Notes: generated from the letters alone by a model not told the origin. A DNA stretch of 64,000 nucleotides from Sediminibacterium goheungense (GCF_004361915.1 NZ_SNWP01000010.1:124001-188000); one strand, 5' to 3'. Shown: positions 26,044 to 34,364, counted from the first letter of the stretch. A program made the numbers and translations.

Positions 26044-27135
26044 ATGCGGTTTTATAAAATAATTATTGGTCTGGGGCTGGTATTGATTTCTTTTACTGCT
26101 TTTGCACAGACATCTCCTGTTACCATACTTGACGGGGGGAAGCGCATCAGCTACAGAGGGTTAAGCGTGGTAAATGATAAGGTTTTCTGGGTCAGTGGCA
26201 GTAATGGTACGGTGGTAAGATCGCTGGATGGTGGTAATACACTGGAGACCATTCCGGTTCAGGGTTATGAGAAAAGAGATTTCAGGGATATAGAAGCCAT
26301 TGATGCAGAAACAGCCATCATCATGGCCATTGCAGAGCCCGCCGTCATTTTAAAAACCAAAGACGGCGGAAAAAACTGGACCAAAGTTTTTGAAGACACC
26401 ACCAAAGGCATGTTTCTGGATGCCATGGATATGCGCATCAACGCTTATCAGGGGAAAAAAAAACAGAATGCTTCAACAGCAACACCTACCCTGATGGTGG
26501 TGGGCGATCCCATCCACGGAAAATTATTTGTGGCCATGTCATTTGATGCAGGTGATACCTGGCAGGTAATGCCCAAACCTGAATCAAAAGATGATGTAAG
26601 ATGGGTAAACGATACAGAAGCCATGTTTGCCTCCAGCGGTACCAATGTAAAGCTTACCAGTTGGAACGATGCCTCTCCCACATTACTGGTTACGGGGGGC
26701 AGCAAGGCAAGACTAAAAGATCTAACACTACACAACTTCAACGATTCGCTGGCACTGATGCAGGGCGGTACATCCACAGGTGCCAACTCGATTGATGTAT
26801 ACAACCCAACCAAATCGGCCGTGATTGTGGGGGGCGATTTTGCAAAAGATAGTATTGGTGCCAACAATTGTGTGCTGGTTTCTTTTGCAACAGGCAAACC
26901 TGTTTACTCTGTACCCAATACGATGCCGCATGGTTACCGCTCCTGTGTTATTTATCTGGATGCCAATACCCTTGTAGCTTGCGGCACTTCGGGTATCGAT
27001 ATTTCAAAAGATGGCGGTAAAAACTGGCAACTGATTTCCAGAGAAAGTTTTCATGTGGTACAAAAAGCAAGAAACGGAAAAGCCATTTTTATGGCAGGTG
27101 GTGGTGGCCGCATTGCAAAACTGATTCTTCCCTAA
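26044..27135 (+). CDS. Secreted Ycf48/BNR-type beta-propeller protein
   Basis: 363 residues with a signal peptide ending near FAQ (about residue 22). The protein has repeated blades of the type VFWVSGSNGTVVRSLDGGNTLETIPV, ILKTKDGGKNWTKVF and VACGTSGIDISKDGGKNWQLIS, i.e. the DGGxxW (Asp-box) signature of Ycf48/photosystem-II-stability-factor-like and sialidase-like propellers. In a non-photosynthetic Bacteroidota it is likely a periplasmic scaffold or oxidoreductase-related propeller. No enzyme residues can be assigned. Confidence 0.78.
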   Translation: MRFYKIIIGLGLVLISFTAFAQTSPVTILDGGKRISYRGLSVVNDKVFWVSGSNGTVVRSLDGGNTLETIPVQGYEKRDFRDIEAIDAETAIIMAIAEPAVILKTKDGGKNWTKVFEDTTKGMFLDAMDMRINAYQGKKKQNASTATPTLMVVGDPIHGKLFVAMSFDAGDTWQVMPKPESKDDVRWVNDTEAMFASSGTNVKLTSWNDASPTLLVTGGSKARLKDLTLHNFNDSLALMQGGTSTGANSIDVYNPTKSAVIVGGDFAKDSIGANNCVLVSFATGKPVYSVPNTMPHGYRSCVIYLDANTLVACGTSGIDISKDGGKNWQLISRESFHVVQKARNGKAIFMAGGGGRIAKLILP

Positions 27136-27147
27136 ACAATACCGCTA

Positions 27148-27212
27148 TGCCTTCCTGTGTATTCTGTGGCAAAGCATATTTATATAATGGCCACTGAATA
27201 CACAGAGGAACA
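27148..27212. repeat. Imperfect inverted repeat with CTGTGTATTC words
   Basis: The segment TTCCTGTGTATTCTGTGGC (27151 onward) and the complement of the later GCCACTGAATACACAGAGGA form a hairpin with about 20 bases of A/T-rich loop. It is 12 bases after the Ycf48-like stop and may act as terminator or processing hairpin. Confidence 0.6.
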
Positions 27213-27315
27213 CAAAAGTTTTTTGACGTATAAATGTTAAAGTGGCTAAAAGCATAAAAGTGTTTTAAACTTCAAAAAAAACATACAGTCTCATGTTTAA
27301 TAAAACCTCATAAAC

Positions 27316-27714
27316 ATGAAAAAAGCCATCCTCATTTGCTGCAGTATTTTCAGTATAGCTGTTTTGCAGCAGGAAGTAAAAGCACAGACAGGTAATGAAG
27401 CAAGACAAAAAGTTCGTCACCGTGCAGATAGTCTCAGTCCGGAACAAAAAGCCAAAATTGCCGAGTTCAGAAAAGATCGTGGCGAGCGTATGTCACCGGA
27501 GAAAAGAAAAGAATTAAAGGCACGATACGACAGTCTCTCTCCTGAGCAGAAAAAAGAACAGCGTGAAAAAATGCGTAAGCGTTTTGATGAGTTATCACCG
27601 GAACAGAAGGCGCAGGTAAAAGAAAGAATGAAGAACCGCGCAGACAGTTTATCGCCCCGTGAAAGGAAAGCACTGAGACATCGTGTAAAAGAGGCCAGAA
27701 AAGATTCTGAATAA
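27316..27714 (+). CDS. Small secreted highly charged repeat protein (SPEQK repeats)
   Basis: 132 residues: signal peptide (MKKAILICCSIFSIAV, ending near KAQ), then five copies of a 17-19-residue unit. Each begins with (D/E)xLSPEQK-like residues (SLSPEQKAK, MSPEKRKE, SLSPEQKKE, ELSPEQKAQ, SLSPRERKA) followed by a Lys/Arg/Glu helix. It is predicted to form a string of short amphipathic helices, reminiscent of Spy/CpxP-like periplasmic proteins but without their LTxxQ motif. Function unknown. Confidence 0.7.
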   Translation: MKKAILICCSIFSIAVLQQEVKAQTGNEARQKVRHRADSLSPEQKAKIAEFRKDRGERMSPEKRKELKARYDSLSPEQKKEQREKMRKRFDELSPEQKAQVKERMKNRADSLSPRERKALRHRVKEARKDSE

Positions 27715-27755
27715 GGTTATACGGATAGATGGAGGGGTTGCCTGTTGGTAACCCC

Positions 27756-28088
27756 TTATTTTTTAAAGGCAAAATACACAGCTCCGATGATGAACAGAAA
27801 ACTGATCAGGTATTTGGTTTGAAAAGGCTCTTTCAGGTATAAAACGGCAAAAACGGTGAATACAAGCAGCGTTATGATTTCCTGGGTAATCTTTAATTGA
27901 AAGCCACTGAGTCCGTTTGCATAGCCTGCCCGGTTGGCAGGCACCATGAGACAGTATTCAAAAAAAGCAATACCCCAACTGATTACAATGGCTTTCCACA
28001 AGGGCATACCCTGTTGTTTGAGATGACCATACCAGGCGAATGTCATAAAGATGTTGGAAGCGAGCAGTAATAAAACGGTCTTTATCAT
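27756..28088 (-). CDS. DMT-family small membrane protein (DUF486)
   Basis: 110 residues with four hydrophobic helices. The start VLLLLASNIFMTFAWYGHLK and the segment FEYCLMVPANRAGY are the DUF486 signature, a half-size relative of drug/metabolite transporters that probably dimerises. Convergent with the SPEQK protein gene and divergent from the gene at 28223. Substrate unknown. Confidence 0.85.
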   Translation of the reverse strand: MIKTVLLLLASNIFMTFAWYGHLKQQGMPLWKAIVISWGIAFFEYCLMVPANRAGYANGLSGFQLKITQEIITLLVFTVFAVLYLKEPFQTKYLISFLFIIGAVYFAFKK

Positions 28089-28222
28089 ATAACTTTCATT
28101 TGTAGTTTGACAGTTGTTTCTGCAATATCAGCAGTAAAAATGATACAAAAATTGCCAGATTGCCACATGAAAATAAAACAGCACGGATATTGTACTGTAT
28201 TCACCAGATAAAATGAGTGTGT

Positions 28223-28513
28223 ATGAAAAAATTTCAGGCGATTATTAAGTTTCAGATGGACGACGACTTTATGTCGCTCGTGCCACCACACCGTACCTAT
28301 ATCAATTTTTTGCTGAATAAGGGCATGATCGACAATTATGCGGTGAGTATGGAGAGCCAGACCTGCTGGATGACCCTGAATACCGAAACCAAGGAAGAAG
28401 CTGATAAAATACTGGTGAAATCGCCGCTGTATAAATACTGGACCTATGATATTGAGGAATTATTTGTGTATGACAGCCAGCATTACCGTTTACCGGCTTT
28501 ACAACTCAACTAA
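28223..28513 (+). CDS. YCII/muconolactone-isomerase-like small protein
   Basis: 96 residues from ATG 28223 (MKKFQAIIKFQMDDDFMSLVPPHRTYINFLLNKG), rather than the GTG two codons upstream. The ferredoxin-like alpha/beta pattern with HRTYINFLLNKGMIDNYAVS and the late FVYDSQHYR tail suggests the YCII-like or muconolactone-isomerase-like dimeric alpha/beta barrel superfamily. No catalytic residue is certain. It stands alone, upstream of tRNA-Val. Confidence 0.6.
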   Translation: MKKFQAIIKFQMDDDFMSLVPPHRTYINFLLNKGMIDNYAVSMESQTCWMTLNTETKEEADKILVKSPLYKYWTYDIEELFVYDSQHYRLPALQLN

Positions 28514-28536
28514 TTTTGAAAAAAAAGAAAACTTTT

Positions 28537-28568
28537 TTTGGCAGTAATGTTTCAGACCCTATTTTTGC
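28537..28568 (+). promoter_or_regulatory. Promoter of tRNA-Val (TTTG-N19-TATTTTTGC)
   Basis: TTTG at 28537-28540, a 19-bp spacer and TATTTTTGC at 28560-28568 are an exact match to the Bacteroidota vegetative promoter consensus. Transcription would start about 8 bases before the tRNA. Confidence 0.8.
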
Positions 28569-28582
28569 ACTCCCAACAAAAC

Positions 28583-28657
28583 GGGAGCATAGCTCAGTTG
28601 GTTTAGAGCATCTGCCTTACAAGCAGAGGGTCCGCGGTTCGAACCCGTGTGCTCCCA
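28583..28657 (+). tRNA. tRNA-Val (anticodon UAC)
   Basis: The acceptor arms GGGAGCA and TGCTCCC pair fully, followed by discriminator A. The D-arm is GCTC...GAGC. The anticodon stem TCTGC/GCAGA holds loop CTTACAA with anticodon TAC (28618-28620), and the T-arm has TTCGAAC. CCA is not encoded. The UAC anticodon reads GUA and related Val codons. Confidence 0.96.
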
Positions 28658-28662
28658 CGGAG

Positions 28663-28697
28663 AAAAGACTTACAACCAGTTTGTAAGTCTTTTTTTA
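28663..28697 (+). terminator. Intrinsic terminator of tRNA-Val
   Basis: AAAAGACTTACAA pairs with TTGTAAGTCTTTT around a 5-nt loop, followed by a T-run, 6 bases after the tRNA. Confidence 0.88.
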
Positions 28698-28743
28698 TGT
28701 AAGTACTTTTACTGGTTTCTGAAGTTCAAATTAACTTTACGGA

Positions 28744-29049
28744 ATGATTCACCTGTTCACCAATGATGGTACCCGCCCCTGGGAATCGCAGGAAGAAGAT
28801 ATTGCGGTAGACCATGCACTACCCTTCCACCTGATCGTGTGGAACGATGAAGTGAACACTTTTGAATGGGTCATTGAAACACTGATGGAAGTCTGCGGAC
28901 ATACCCACGACCAGGCCGAACAATCGGCACTCATCATTCATTTCAAAGGTAAATATGCCGTAAAAACCGGCGATTACGACACCCTCAAACCCATGTGCGA
29001 TGCCATCACCGACCGCGGCATCGGAGCAACCATTGAAACAGAGAAATAA
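28744..29049 (+). CDS. clpS: ATP-dependent Clp protease adaptor ClpS
   Basis: 101 residues. The ClpS core LIVWNDEVNTFEWVIETLMEVCGHTHDQAEQSALIIHFKGKYAVKTGDYD contains the N-end-rule pocket Asn-Asp and the hydrophobic pocket residues. It delivers substrates bearing bulky or aromatic N-terminal residues to ClpAP. A TAACTTTA -7-like box ends 5 bases before the ATG, suggesting a near-leaderless mRNA. The next gene is aat, which adds such destabilising residues, so the pair forms a complete bacterial N-degron module. Confidence 0.92.
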   Translation: MIHLFTNDGTRPWESQEEDIAVDHALPFHLIVWNDEVNTFEWVIETLMEVCGHTHDQAEQSALIIHFKGKYAVKTGDYDTLKPMCDAITDRGIGATIETEK

Positions 29050-29059
29050 ACATAGAGGG

Positions 29060-29108
29060 ACAAGATACAAGAAACAAGAAACAAGAATCAAGTGGCAAGG
29101 TGCATGTG
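29060..29108. repeat. Heptamer array ACAAGAA (7 units)
   Basis: ACAAGAT, ACAAGAA three times, TCAAGTG, GCAAGGT and GCATGTG in one register, beginning 10 bases after the clpS stop. Confidence 0.88.
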
Positions 29109-29133
29109 TCAGACTAAATCGCAACTTCTCCGA

Positions 29134-29245
29134 TTCTTGTTTCTTGTATCTTACTCCTTGATTCTTGCTCCTTGTTTCTTGTTTCTTTTTCCTTGATTCT
29201 TGCTCCTTGCTCCTTGTTTCTTGTTTCTTCCTCCTTGTTCCTTAT
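29134..29245. repeat. Sixteen-unit heptamer array TTCTTGT/TCCTTGT
   Basis: Sixteen consecutive 7-nt words in one register, each of the form (T/A)(T/C)CTTGN with few exceptions. It is complementary to 29060-29108 and ends 8 bases before the aat ATG. This is one of the longest heptamer runs here, and it fills the whole upstream region of aat. Confidence 0.95.
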
Positions 29246-29253
29246 TTTTAAAC

Positions 29254-29901
29254 ATGTCTTTACACGCACTCGATTCACGCATTTGGTTTCCGCCGGTAGA
29301 GGATGCACTGGATGATGGCTTACTGGCTATCGGGGGTGATGTTGCTGTGGAAAGACTATTACTCGCCTATCGCAATGGTATTTTTCCCTGGTACGATGAT
29401 GAAAGCATTCCGCTATGGTGGAGCCCGGATCCGAGATTTGTTTTGTATCCTGAAAAATTGAAGATCAGTAAAAGCATGACACAGGTTTTCAAGAAAGGGC
29501 ATTTCAGCTTTCACACCAATACCCATTTTGCAGATGTAATACATGCCTGTAAAGCCTTACAACGTAAAGGACAGGACGGCACCTGGATCACCGATGAACT
29601 GGAACAATCTTTTATTCAGTTACATGAAATGGGTGTGGCGCATTCAGCTGAAACCTGGCTGGATGGTGAACTGGTAGGTGGCTTATACGGTATCAGAATG
29701 GGTCCTTTCTTTTTCGGAGAAAGCATGTTCAGTAAACAAAGCAATGCCAGCAAGTTTGCCTTTATCAGCTATGTACAACAACTAAAAAAAGAAGGCGTAC
29801 AATTAATAGACTGCCAGGTACACACCGACCACCTAGAAAGCCTCGGCGCAGAAATGATACCCAGACAACAATTCATCCAACTACTTCAGCAACACCTTTA
29901 G
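29254..29901 (+). CDS. aat: Leucyl/phenylalanyl-tRNA--protein transferase
   Basis: 215 residues from ATG 29254; the frame upstream only encodes the heptamer array. It has the Aat motifs WFPPVEDALDDGLLAIGGDV, RNGIFPWYDDESIPLWWSPDPRFVL, FHTNTHFADVI, HSAETWLDGELVGGLYGI and FFGESMFSKQSNASKFAF. The enzyme transfers Leu or Phe from tRNA to proteins with N-terminal Lys or Arg, making them ClpS targets. It is probably co-regulated with clpS. It ends at a perfect hairpin terminator. Confidence 0.93.
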   Translation: MSLHALDSRIWFPPVEDALDDGLLAIGGDVAVERLLLAYRNGIFPWYDDESIPLWWSPDPRFVLYPEKLKISKSMTQVFKKGHFSFHTNTHFADVIHACKALQRKGQDGTWITDELEQSFIQLHEMGVAHSAETWLDGELVGGLYGIRMGPFFFGESMFSKQSNASKFAFISYVQQLKKEGVQLIDCQVHTDHLESLGAEMIPRQQFIQLLQQHL

Positions 29902-29905
29902 AATC

Positions 29906-29967
29906 TTTGATTTCTTGAAGTTTGATTTTTTGATCTAAATCAGGTAATCAAACTTCAAGAAATCAAA
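29906..29967. terminator. Perfect 22-bp inverted repeat between convergent genes
   Basis: Arms 29906-29927 and 29946-29967 are exact complements with an 18-nt loop. The arms are built of heptamer-like words (CTTGAAG, TTTGATT). It lies 5 bases after the aat stop and 9 before the DUF4294 stop, so it probably terminates transcription from both sides. Confidence 0.85.
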
Positions 29968-29975
29968 CATCTTCT

Positions 29976-30599
29976 TTAGCTTTTATAGCCGTACATCAAC
30001 TGTACATCCCTTACAATTTTTTCCATATCGAGGTCCTTGCCGTAGGGGTCGTAGTTTTGTTTGAGGTTACTGCCAAATACGATGGCGATGGTTTGCCAGA
30101 AAGCGGCATTAAAGCCCCCTTTGTATTCCTGAATAATTTCGTAACAATTATTGCCTGTTTGCCGGTAGATCAGCTTCATCAATACCTTACCCTGGTAAAC
30201 CGATAATTGCGTCAATTTATCGGCAAAATCTCTTTTCAATTCTTTCTCTCTGGATTTGATGATGGCTCTTCTTTGCTTTTTATCTGTTACATTTTCCAGC
30301 TTTACATTGATCTCATTCATGATGCGGCTGGCTGCAATGGCATATGGATAAGTAACATACACAGCATTACGCAAGCGGGTCCATTCAGCCCAGTGACGCT
30401 TCCATTGTCCGGTTAATTTACCCAGCACTTCCACAGGGGGTAAAATACTTTCAGGAATGGTATCTCCTTCCGGCGTAATATAGGCATATACTTTTACCGT
30501 ATCATAAGGCCCACGGGTTTGTGCATGCAAAACATTCCCCACCACTCCCGCACAAAAGAACAGGAGCACAACCATCATATGTTTGCCAGGGAATTGCAT
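29976..30599 (-). CDS. DUF4294 protein, secreted
   Basis: 207 residues with a signal peptide (VVLLFFCAGVVGNVLHAQ). Mature residues show the DUF4294 blocks WTRLRNAVYVTYPYAIAASRIMNEINV, KSREKELKRDFADKL, GKVLMKLIYRQTG and YKGGFNAAFWQTIAIVFGSNLKQNYDP. The family is restricted to Bacteroidota and its function is unknown, probably periplasmic. Single gene, convergent with aat. Confidence 0.85.
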   Translation of the reverse strand: MQFPGKHMMVVLLFFCAGVVGNVLHAQTRGPYDTVKVYAYITPEGDTIPESILPPVEVLGKLTGQWKRHWAEWTRLRNAVYVTYPYAIAASRIMNEINVKLENVTDKKQRRAIIKSREKELKRDFADKLTQLSVYQGKVLMKLIYRQTGNNCYEIIQEYKGGFNAAFWQTIAIVFGSNLKQNYDPYGKDLDMEKIVRDVQLMYGYKS

Positions 30600-30693
30600 A
30601 CTTAAATATAGAACTAGTTACGCTAATTAATGCTGCCCGGTTCAAAAAGTAACCCAGCAGACTTTACGCTTTTAACAAATTGTCAACGGGCTA

Positions 30694-30756
30694 TGCTGAG
30701 GTGCTGGGTGCTGGGTATTTGTTGTTAGGCGTTAGGTGATAGCTGTTAGGTGTAAA
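30694..30756. repeat. Heptamer array (GTGCTGG, CTGTTAG type, 9 units)
   Basis: TGCTGAG, GTGCTGG twice, GTATTTG, TTGTTAG, GCGTTAG, GTGATAG, CTGTTAG and GTGTAAA, all in one register. Complementary words at 30786-30813. Confidence 0.82.
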
Positions 30757-30785
30757 TTATATGAAACTATATCAAATACTAAAAA

Positions 30786-30813
30786 CCTAGTACCTAGTAC
30801 CCAGCACCTAAGA
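30786..30813. repeat. Inverted heptamer array (CCTAGTA type) overlapping the ccmF stop
   Basis: CCTAGTA twice, CCCAGCA and CCTAAGA. The ccmF stop codon (complement of 30808-30810) lies in the last word. Pairs with 30694-30756. Confidence 0.82.
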
Positions 30814-33264
30814 TACAGGCTTGAGGTTGTTCTTCACCTGTTTGTTGCGTTGAATGATCGACATGATAAAACCGGCTGTCATAACGAGAATACCCAACCA
30901 TAGAATATTGATCATCGGAAACTCATATACTTTCAGTGTAATCAGGTCGGTAATGGCACCGCTTTCTTTGATGCCGATTTCAAGCAGGCCCTTCTTCTCA
31001 TCTTTTACTTTATTAAACTGGATGATCAGACTTTGTGCAGTAACCGTATCAGCAATCGGTCTGAAGGAATTACCATTGACGGCAATACCCGGCTTCACGG
31101 CATACCTGCGACCATCTTTCGACAGCACATCGATATCGAGGAACAAAGCCGTTTCACCATTACCATACAAGGCAGCCTGCTCAGGCGGGTTCACACTTAC
31201 TTTATTCAATACCAGTAATCCATTGCTGTAAAAAATAGTATCACCTACCTTGATATCCCTGTTTACAAATTTCGTGGTGTCTTCACCGGTGTTTTCCTGG
31301 AAAGAAGTGATATAGGCAAAAATATCTTTATGCCAGTAATGCTTTGCAGCCGGGTTGGCAGCAAAACCTTCCATGCCTTTGTTGTTTTTAATCACATCCG
31401 GATACAGACTGAAACTTTCACCTCCCTCTTTCGCTTTGAAGGTGATTTCGAAATATCGTTTCCGATCCCTTTCATTGATGGTATCTTTTGTATAGGTAAC
31501 CATATACCTGCCCATATCCGTAGCCACTTCTTTAAAGAGGGTAATATTCTCTGCAGGGTTGCCTGCAGGGTTGCCCGGCTTACTGGCATCTTCCTGACGA
31601 AGCGGTGTTACACCGGTGGTGTTCCAGCTCAGTACGGTTTTCTTGGCCGACGAAATCAGGATACCTACGAGTACCATACCAAAGCCCACATGCGCAACAG
31701 AAGCACCGGCGGCTTTGATCTTGCCTTTCAAACCCAGCCAGATATAAGAGGCATTGGCCACTACCGAATATACCGCTGTAAAAATGGCAAGGTGAATGGC
31801 AAACAAAAAGCCAGGACCTTTCTTATCATAATTCACTTCACCAAAAAAGCTGATACAAAGACTAATCACCACAGCGATGATAGTGGGTATCCATATTTTT
31901 TTGCCAAAGAAGGCTTTGGGTGTATCCTTATACTTCAGGTATTGTGTAATCGCTGTTAAGAACCCGATGATAACAGCCACAAATATCTGAATCTGGTTAT
32001 GCGCATATTCCGGATCTTCCGGTGGCGCAATATTGGTACCGAATAATTTATTGAATACCGGTGTAGAGGTTTTGGCAATGATTACCATACCTGCCAAAAA
32101 GAACACCAGCGAACCGATAAACATCCAGAACTCTCTGCTGTAAGTATTTTCTTCTTTCTGAATACTCGGAATCGATTTATATTGTTTGAAGTACAGGAAC
32201 AAAGCAGGTACAAAAAATACCAGCACAAACAACAACAACTGCGTATTCATACCCAGATCTGTAAAAGCGTGTACGGAAGTATCGCCCAGTACACCACTTC
32301 TTGTGAGGAAGGTAGAATACAGAATCAGTGAGAAAGTGATGATATAAAAGAAATAGGTTGGTCGGAGAGAATAACCACTGTGACGATAAATCAGATTAGT
32401 ATGCAGGCCGGCAATCAAGGTAAGCCAGGGCACGAGTGATGCATTCTCTACCGGATCCCATGCCCAGTAACCACCGAACGATAAACTTTCATAGGCCCAC
32501 GCAGCACCCATCATAATACCTACCCCCAATACCGTTGCAGAAAAAGAAGCCCATGGCAGTGATGGTTTTACCCATTCATGTTTCTTACTCATTAAGCCTG
32601 CAATGGCATAAGCAAAAGGAACAATAGTGGATGCAAAACCCAAAAACAACACTGGCGGATGTATCACCATCCAGTAATTCTGTAACAGTGTATTGAGACC
32701 GGTACCATCTTTAATCAGACTTAAATAATCAGGACGACTCAGAATGGGCCAGTCAAATTCATTTCTTAATAAGGTGAATGGACTGCTTCCGATTTTCACA
32801 CCAAATACATATACACCCAGGAGCATCGAAGCGAGGGCAAACTGCGCAAAACTCACCACGGTCATCACACCGGCTTCCCATGCTTTGGCGCGCCAGATCA
32901 ATATCCAACCCAATACGCAATGCCAGAAGCTCCAGAGCATAAAACTACCTTCCTGTCCCTCCCAGAAACAGCTCAACAGGTACTCTACCTGTAAACTTCT
33001 GTCGCTATGGTTATAGGCATACTTGTATTCAAATAAGTGGTTGGAGATGATATAATAGAGAATACCAAACATGGCCAGTATACTCACCGTTTCCACCAGA
33101 AAAGCTACCCTCGCCATTCTTACCCATCCTGCTTTGGTTGTATCCAGTTCAGATCTGCTGGCTTTGAAATAGGCAACAGTGGCCAGTAATGAAGCAACAA
33201 ACGATAAAACAGCAAAAAAATGCCCAGCCTGTCCGGGTAGTAGGTGTTCTCCTAAATATTGCAT
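30808..33264 (-). CDS. ccmF: Cytochrome c maturation haem lyase CcmF-type (CcsA-like) membrane protein
   Basis: 818 residues with about 13-15 hydrophobic helices. The tryptophan-rich haem-handling motif FGGYWAWDPVENAS is at residues 263-276. Further features are the conserved HPP motif of NYWMVIHPPVLFLGF and a long periplasmic C-terminal domain (about residues 530-780) before a final helix. This is CcmF of system I, which attaches haem from holo-CcmE to apocytochrome c. It is encoded 44 bp downstream of ccmE, confirming a shared operon. Other ccm genes are not in the window. Confidence 0.9.
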   Translation of the reverse strand: MQYLGEHLLPGQAGHFFAVLSFVASLLATVAYFKASRSELDTTKAGWVRMARVAFLVETVSILAMFGILYYIISNHLFEYKYAYNHSDRSLQVEYLLSCFWEGQEGSFMLWSFWHCVLGWILIWRAKAWEAGVMTVVSFAQFALASMLLGVYVFGVKIGSSPFTLLRNEFDWPILSRPDYLSLIKDGTGLNTLLQNYWMVIHPPVLFLGFASTIVPFAYAIAGLMSKKHEWVKPSLPWASFSATVLGVGIMMGAAWAYESLSFGGYWAWDPVENASLVPWLTLIAGLHTNLIYRHSGYSLRPTYFFYIITFSLILYSTFLTRSGVLGDTSVHAFTDLGMNTQLLLFVLVFFVPALFLYFKQYKSIPSIQKEENTYSREFWMFIGSLVFFLAGMVIIAKTSTPVFNKLFGTNIAPPEDPEYAHNQIQIFVAVIIGFLTAITQYLKYKDTPKAFFGKKIWIPTIIAVVISLCISFFGEVNYDKKGPGFLFAIHLAIFTAVYSVVANASYIWLGLKGKIKAAGASVAHVGFGMVLVGILISSAKKTVLSWNTTGVTPLRQEDASKPGNPAGNPAENITLFKEVATDMGRYMVTYTKDTINERDRKRYFEITFKAKEGGESFSLYPDVIKNNKGMEGFAANPAAKHYWHKDIFAYITSFQENTGEDTTKFVNRDIKVGDTIFYSNGLLVLNKVSVNPPEQAALYGNGETALFLDIDVLSKDGRRYAVKPGIAVNGNSFRPIADTVTAQSLIIQFNKVKDEKKGLLEIGIKESGAITDLITLKVYEFPMINILWLGILVMTAGFIMSIIQRNKQVKNNLKPVS

Positions 33265-33308
33265 GTGTAGGTAGTTCTGTAAGAAAAATAGATAATGAGC
33301 GACGTATA

Positions 33309-33728
33309 TTATTTAGCCGGTTCTGCGGCTACAGGCTCAGGTTGTTTCTGCGCCTTCGGATCATCCTTGTATTTAGAGGGACATTTCAGCAGTATATCCT
33401 TGCACTCAAAATGATCGCCCTGCATTTTACCCTTCAGCACCAGACGCTCACTTTTTTCCATGTCGGTGGGTTTGTTATTATGGTACACAACTTTCACGCT
33501 GTTACCCAGTGTATCAACGGCTGTAAAAGTGAGGTAGTTAGGATTTTTAACCGCATCGTATTCGAGGGGCTGTGATTTGTCCAGTTTAGCGATCAGGTTT
33601 ACAAATTTGCCTTCTTTCTGACGGGCAGAAGCAATGGTTTCATAAGTGGTGAGATCGCCTGTATAACTGATCAGCACCACGATGGCAGCAGCAATCAGCA
33701 CAAGGATGATAATATGTGTTTTTTTCAT
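33309..33728 (-). CDS. ccmE: CcmE haem chaperone, CxxxY variant
   Basis: 139 residues from ATG 33728; an earlier in-frame ATG at 33794 would lie upstream of the promoter, so it is not used. It has one N-terminal membrane helix (IIILVLIAAAIVVLISY) followed by a periplasmic OB-fold. The haem-binding site reads ILLKCPSKY, with Cys116 and Tyr120, in place of the His of the classical HxxxY. The CxxxY form is known from archaea and some other bacteria such as Desulfovibrio. The protein transfers haem to CcmF, which is encoded next. Confidence 0.87.
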   Translation of the reverse strand: MKKTHIIILVLIAAAIVVLISYTGDLTTYETIASARQKEGKFVNLIAKLDKSQPLEYDAVKNPNYLTFTAVDTLGNSVKVVYHNNKPTDMEKSERLVLKGKMQGDHFECKDILLKCPSKYKDDPKAQKQPEPVAAEPAK

Positions 33729-33745
33729 CTCTTTTCTTTTACGCT

Positions 33746-33773
33746 GCAAAAGTAGCCCAAAATGAACAAGCAA
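33746..33773 (-). promoter_or_regulatory. Promoter of ccmE-ccmF (TTG-N16-TACTTTTGC)
   Basis: TACTTTTGC on the minus strand (33754-33746) fits TAnnTTTGC exactly. TTG lies 16 bases upstream. The start codon at 33728 is 18 bases downstream. Confidence 0.5.
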
Positions 33774-33830
33774 TAGCTGATGTTTGTCAGGCATTCTTGT
33801 TAAAACCGGAATCTTTCCACAATTTTAAGC

Positions 33831-34364
33831 ATGAACCCATCCGAACAACCTGTTTCTGTTACCGACAAAGGTTTTGTCATCTTTATGAGCCGGGTCATCG
33901 GACTATGGCTCATAGTGATGTTTATTGCGTTCTGGGTCATGGGGCAGCTACCTCATCAACTCACCGCTACACCGAATGCATGGATCAACAGTCCATTGCT
34001 GAATCAGCTGGCCACCCTTCTCCCCTCCACGCTGGCCATTGCATTCATGATTGTACCCTCGCGTAAACTGGCAGCCATTTGTCTTTTCGCCATGATTTTT
34101 CTGCTCCTGAGCTATCATGGACGCAACCCTGCACTTAAATTGTCTGTTTTTCCTTTGATATACCTGCCTTTTCTGGTGAAAACCACTGATTTCAGGAATG
34201 CCTGGAAATGGACCACCCGTTTTATGTTTTTGTCTTTTGCTTTTACCGCCCCCTTTATGTCGCTATCCGTTAGTGCCCTTCCTGCCTATACGCTGTTGTT
34301 ACATGCGGTTATTCCCTGGGAACGACTGTTTGTTCGTTTTGTGGAAAGGTTTGAGCCCAAATAG
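33831..34364 (+). CDS. Hypothetical membrane protein
   Basis: 177 residues with about five hydrophobic helices (near residues 18-40, 62-80, 83-95, 105-116 and 130-160) and a basic C-terminus. No motif I can name. It diverges from ccmE with a 102-bp gap and precedes the arginase-family gene by 76 bp. Function unknown. Confidence 0.6.
   Translation: MNPSEQPVSVTDKGFVIFMSRVIGLWLIVMFIAFWVMGQLPHQLTATPNAWINSPLLNQLATLLPSTLAIAFMIVPSRKLAAICLFAMIFLLLSYHGRNPALKLSVFPLIYLPFLVKTTDFRNAWKWTTRFMFLSFAFTAPFMSLSVSALPAYTLLLHAVIPWERLFVRFVERFEPK

Noticed and set aside
33729..33794. Longer N-terminus of CcmE
   Set aside because: It would start upstream of the -7 box at 33746-33754 and lacks the signal-anchor layout of CcmE.
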